A stretch of 64,000 bases of DNA, from the NCBI GenBank assembly GCA_963714995.1, contig CAVQQP010000019.1:186001-250000 (forward strand). The letters run 5' to 3'. Within the stretch, counting starts at the first letter, position 1. Every line of letters begins with the position of its first letter. Shown here piece by piece: positions 61,641-64,000 of this stretch. Origin of the DNA: Prado023 sp963714995. GTDB taxonomy: Bacteria > Actinomycetota > Actinomycetes > S36-B12 > CAIYMF01. Position numbers and translations under genes: made by a program. A model generated the notes under the pieces. It was not told the origin of the DNA and did no database searches. It saw nothing but the letters and a program-made list of their open reading frames with translations.

Positions 61641-62189
61641 TTACTCCGCGGCGGGGTCGCTCTCCGCAGCCGGGGCCGCGCGGGGCCGGGGCCGGAGCCT
61701 TCTTGGCCGGAGCCTTCTTCGCGGCCGGGGCCTTCTTGGCGGCCGGGGCCTTCTTCGCGCGGGGGCGGCCTTCTTGGCCGGGGCGGCAGCCTTGGTCGCC
61801 GCCTTCTTCGCCGGGGCGGCGGCCTTCGTCGCAGCGGACGTCGCGGCCGTGGCCGCCTTCTTGGCGGGCGCCGTGGCCTTCGCGGCAGCCTTCTTCGCCG
61901 CGGCAGCCGGCTTCTCGCTGTTCACGGTCGCCTTGAAGTCGCCACCCGGGCGGAAGCGCGGGACCGCGGTGGCCATCTTCCGGATCGCCTCGCCGGTGGC
62001 CGGGGCGCGGTAGGTGCGCGCGGCACGCTCCGCCCGCTCGAACACGCCGAACCCGCTGATGGAGACCTTCTGGCCCTTGGCGACGGTCTCGGTGATGGCA
62101 TCGATGACAGCCTGGACGGCCTCCGATGCGTCCTTCTTGCTGGTGTCGATGCGTGATGCAACGACATCGATGAGCTCAGCCTTGTTCAT
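61641..62189 (-). CDS. hup: HU nucleoid protein with Lys/Ala tail, tail frame disturbed
   Basis: DNA-architectural protein. The HU body (about 1-92) has MNKAELIDVVASRIDTSKKD, GFGVFERAERAART and ATAVPRFRPGG. It is followed by an actinobacterial-type tail (about 95-182) of PAKKA units. As written the tail becomes Arg-rich between about 61,685 and 61,757; in the next frame the same bases read APAAKKAPAAKKAPAKK, and the original frame resumes before AAESDPAAE and the TAA. Two compensating indels are the simplest reading. ATG at 62189 has GGAAG upstream. Confidence 0.92.
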   Translation of the reverse strand: MNKAELIDVVASRIDTSKKDASEAVQAVIDAITETVAKGQKVSISGFGVFERAERAARTYRAPATGEAIRKMATAVPRFRPGGDFKATVNSEKPAAAAKKAAAKATAPAKKAATAATSAATKAAAPAKKAATKAAAPAKKAAPARRRPRPPRRPRPRRRLRPRRLRPRPRAAPAAESDPAAE

Positions 62190-62209
62190 TCGACTTCCTT
62201 CGCGGATCG

Positions 62210-62227
62210 CACCGGCGGTCGCCGGTG
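62210..62227 (-). other. Hairpin in the hup leader
   Basis: CACCGGCG and CGCCGGTG form a perfect 8-bp stem with a 2-nt spacer, 21 bp before the hup ATG. TAGCCT at 62,256-62,251 may be the -10, placing the hairpin in the 5' leader. Confidence 0.5.
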
Positions 62228-62277
62228 AATATGGATCAGGTCCGAGGCGCAGGCTACTCCCGCGCTCGGGCCACACG

Positions 62278-62865
62278 CTAGGCGGTACGGGGAGTGAATG
62301 ACGGGCGCGCACGCTCGAAATCGGCGATCAGGTCCGCACTTTGCAGGGTGATCCCAACATCGTCGAGCCCCTCGAGCAGGCGCCAGCGGACGTAGTCGTC
62401 GATCTCGAACGGAGCCACGACATCATCGAAGGCCACGGTCCGCGCCTCGAGGTCCACGGTGACCGGCGTGGTGGGGTCGGCCTCGGTGGCAGCCCAGAGC
62501 TGGTCGACGACGGACTGGTCGACGATGGCCGTCAGCAGCCCGCCCTTGCCGGAGTTGCCGCGGAAGATGTCGGCGAACCGCGAGGAGATGACGACCTTGA
62601 AGCCGTAGTCCTGAAGCGCCCACACGGCGTGCTCGCGCGAGGATCCCGTGCCGAAGTCGGGACCGGCCACAAGGATGCTCGCCCCGTCGCGGACGGGATC
62701 GTTCAGCACGAAGTCCGGATCGCTGCGCCACGCGGCGAACAGGGCATCCTCGTACCCGTGGCGGGTGATCCGCTTGAGGTAGCGCGCCGGGATGATCTGG
62801 TCGGTGTCGACGTTGCTGGCCCGCAGCGGGACGGCAGTGCCGGTGTGCACGGTGAACTTCTCCAT
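62278..62865 (-). CDS. leuD: 3-isopropylmalate dehydratase small subunit
   Basis: Swivelling subunit of isopropylmalate isomerase in leucine synthesis, 195 residues. NVDTDQIIPARYLKR, GPDFGTGSSREHAVWAL and SSRFADIFRGNSGKGGLL are the family motifs. It follows leuC by 12 bp in the same operon. ATG at 62865 has an AGAGAGGA-type site. Confidence 0.96.
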   Translation of the reverse strand: MEKFTVHTGTAVPLRASNVDTDQIIPARYLKRITRHGYEDALFAAWRSDPDFVLNDPVRDGASILVAGPDFGTGSSREHAVWALQDYGFKVVISSRFADIFRGNSGKGGLLTAIVDQSVVDQLWAATEADPTTPVTVDLEARTVAFDDVVAPFEIDDYVRWRLLEGLDDVGITLQSADLIADFERARPSFTPRTA

Positions 62866-62877
62866 GTCCAGTCCTCT

Positions 62878-64000
62878 CTAGACCAGGTCGGCCGGGGAGC
62901 TCAGGGTGCCGCGCACGGCGGTGGCGGCAGCGACCTGCGGGGAGACCAGGTGGGTACGTCCACCCGGGCCCTGCCGGCCCTCGAAGTTGCGGTTCGACGT
63001 CGACGCGCTGCGCTCCTGCGGGGCCAGCGTGTCGGGGTTCATGCCCAGGCACATCGAGCAGCCGGCCTCGCGCCACTCGGCACCCGCGTCGAGGAACACC
63101 CGGTCCAGGCCCTCGGCCATGGCTGCGAGCCGGACTCGGACGGAGCCGGGGACGACCAGCATCCGCACCCCGTCGGCGACACGGCGGCCGCGCAGGATCC
63201 CGGCCGCGGCGCGCAGGTCCTCGATCCGGCCGTTGGTGCAGGAGCCCAGGAACACGGTGTCCACGGCGATCTCGCGCATCGGGGTTCCGGCCGTCAGCCC
63301 CATGTACTCCAGGGCCTTGCGGGCAGCTGCCTGGTCGGACGGATCGGCGTAGTCCTCGGGGTTGGGGACCGTTGCCGACAGGGGGACGCCCTGGCCCGGG
63401 TTCGTCCCCCAGGTGACGAACGGGCTCAGCTCGCTGGCGTCGATCACGACCTCGGCATCGAACTGCGCATCGTCGTCGGTGGTCAGCGTCCGCCAGTAGG
63501 CCACGGCATCGGCCCAGTCCTGCCCGGTCGGAGCCTTCTCGCGGCCCTCGACGTAGGCGAACGTCGTCTCGTCCGGGGCGATCATCCCGGCGCGGGCACC
63601 GGCCTCGATCGACATGTTGCAGATGGTCATCCGGGCCTCCATGCTCAAGGACCGGATCGCCTCGCCGCGGTACTCCAGGACGTAGCCCTGCCCGCCGCCC
63701 GTGCCGATCCGGGCGATGACGGCCAGGATCAGGTCCTTGGCGGTGACGCCCTCCGGCAGGGCCCCCTCCACCGTGATCGCCATGGTCTTGAAGGGCTTGA
63801 GCGGCAGGGTCTGGGTGGCCAGCACGTGCTCGACCTCGGAGGTCCCGATGCCGAACGCCAGCGCACCGAACGCGCCGTGCGTGGAGGTGTGCGAGTCGCC
63901 GCAGACGATCGTCATGCCCGGCTGCGTCAGGCCCAGCTGGGGGCCGACCACGTGCACGATCCCCTGCTCGGCGCTGCCCAGCGAGTAGATGGGCACGCCG
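62878..64000 (-). CDS. leuC: 3-isopropylmalate dehydratase large subunit, 5' end outside window
   Basis: Aconitase-family [4Fe-4S] subunit. About 373 C-terminal residues are present; the N-terminal fifth lies beyond 64,000. Cluster ligands are seen in FLGSCTNGRIEDL and CSMCLGMNPD. GDSHTSTHGAFGALAFGIGT is the substrate-binding region. An in-frame GTG near 63,996 lies inside the conserved domain and is not the real start. Confidence 0.95.
   Translation of the reverse strand, partial: GVPIYSLGSAEQGIVHVVGPQLGLTQPGMTIVCGDSHTSTHGAFGALAFGIGTSEVEHVLATQTLPLKPFKTMAITVEGALPEGVTAKDLILAVIARIGTGGGQGYVLEYRGEAIRSLSMEARMTICNMSIEAGARAGMIAPDETTFAYVEGREKAPTGQDWADAVAYWRTLTTDDDAQFDAEVVIDASELSPFVTWGTNPGQGVPLSATVPNPEDYADPSDQAAARKALEYMGLTAGTPMREIAVDTVFLGSCTNGRIEDLRAAAGILRGRRVADGVRMLVVPGSVRVRLAAMAEGLDRVFLDAGAEWREAGCSMCLGMNPDTLAPQERSASTSNRNFEGRQGPGGRTHLVSPQVAAATAVRGTLSSPADLV

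Noticed and set aside
1..64000. tRNA genes, CRISPR arrays, prophage or IS genes.
   Set aside because: No cloverleaf with CCA-type ends, no regularly spaced identical repeats of 25-40 bp, and no integrase or transposase other than XerC were seen by reading.

Overview
The window is about 70% G+C and carries a chromosomal housekeeping block of a high-GC actinomycete. The order leuC-leuD-hup ... plsC-gpsA ... ddl, DUF3515-thiL-rpmB, DAK-recG, rsmD-coaD-sepIVA-yceD-rpmF-rnc-mutM, smc-ftsY, amtB-glnB-glnD, ffh, rpsP-KH-rimM-trmD-rplS-lepB-lepB-rnhB, yraN-yifB-dprA-xerC-whiG, rpsB-tsf-pyrH-frr-cdsA-rlmN is, from general knowledge, the arrangement seen in Streptomyces and relatives. WhiG-type sigma, SepIVA-like and DUF3515 genes, GTG/TTG starts and a Lys/Ala-tailed HU point the same way. 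The genus cannot be decided from this sequence. No tRNA, rRNA, CRISPR array, phage, IS or defence gene was seen.

Layout. 1-5,000: accessory catabolism, with glutaryl-CoA dehydrogenase, a class III CoA-transferase and a GntR/FCD regulator on the plus strand, and a propionyl-CoA synthetase facing them. 5,071-22,548: minus-strand translation, lipid and secretion genes (one plus-strand M23 protein) and a YcaQ-like gene. 22,676-25,823: ffh, an LPG-synthase-like membrane protein and a small unknown. 25,897-27,738: a divergent NmrA-like/TetR pair with a clear operator. 27,744-31,856: nitrogen control (glnD, glnB, amtB). 32,104-33,869: an AidB-like acyl-CoA dehydrogenase. 34,134-46,608: ftsY, smc, DNA repair, CoA synthesis, division and recG. 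46,612-50,488: DAK, rpmB, thiL, Lrp/RAM domain and DUF3515. 50,598-59,376: a ThDP enzyme, ddl, a transsulfuration-type PLP enzyme, a secreted GH25-like protein, gpsA, plsC and an ABC-F ATPase. 59,509-64,000: a frame-broken secreted Ig-like protein, hup, leuD and the end of leuC.

Many neighbouring genes overlap as ATGA or TGATG, so operons are tightly coupled. At least eight genes instead have a TANNNT hexamer 6-8 nt before the start codon and little or no Shine-Dalgarno sequence, which predicts leaderless mRNAs. Reading frames break in gcdH, the rpsB tail, xerC, the AidB-like gene (twice), smc, the GH25-like gene, abcF, hup (twice, compensating) and many times in the Ig-like gene. Several look like one extra base in a short homopolymer, so residual assembly error is the first explanation.

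No complete new multi-gene system was found. The least explained signals are non-coding: two 19-bp-period inverted-repeat arrays placed 19 and 24 bp after the stop codons of rlmN and ffh; a two-copy element with terminal inverted repeats (33,946-34,077 and 52,427-52,600); a two-copy terminator-like hairpin near 59.4 and 61.6 kb; four 11-bp direct repeats upstream of the Ig-like gene; and a TetR-type operator filling a promoter spacer.
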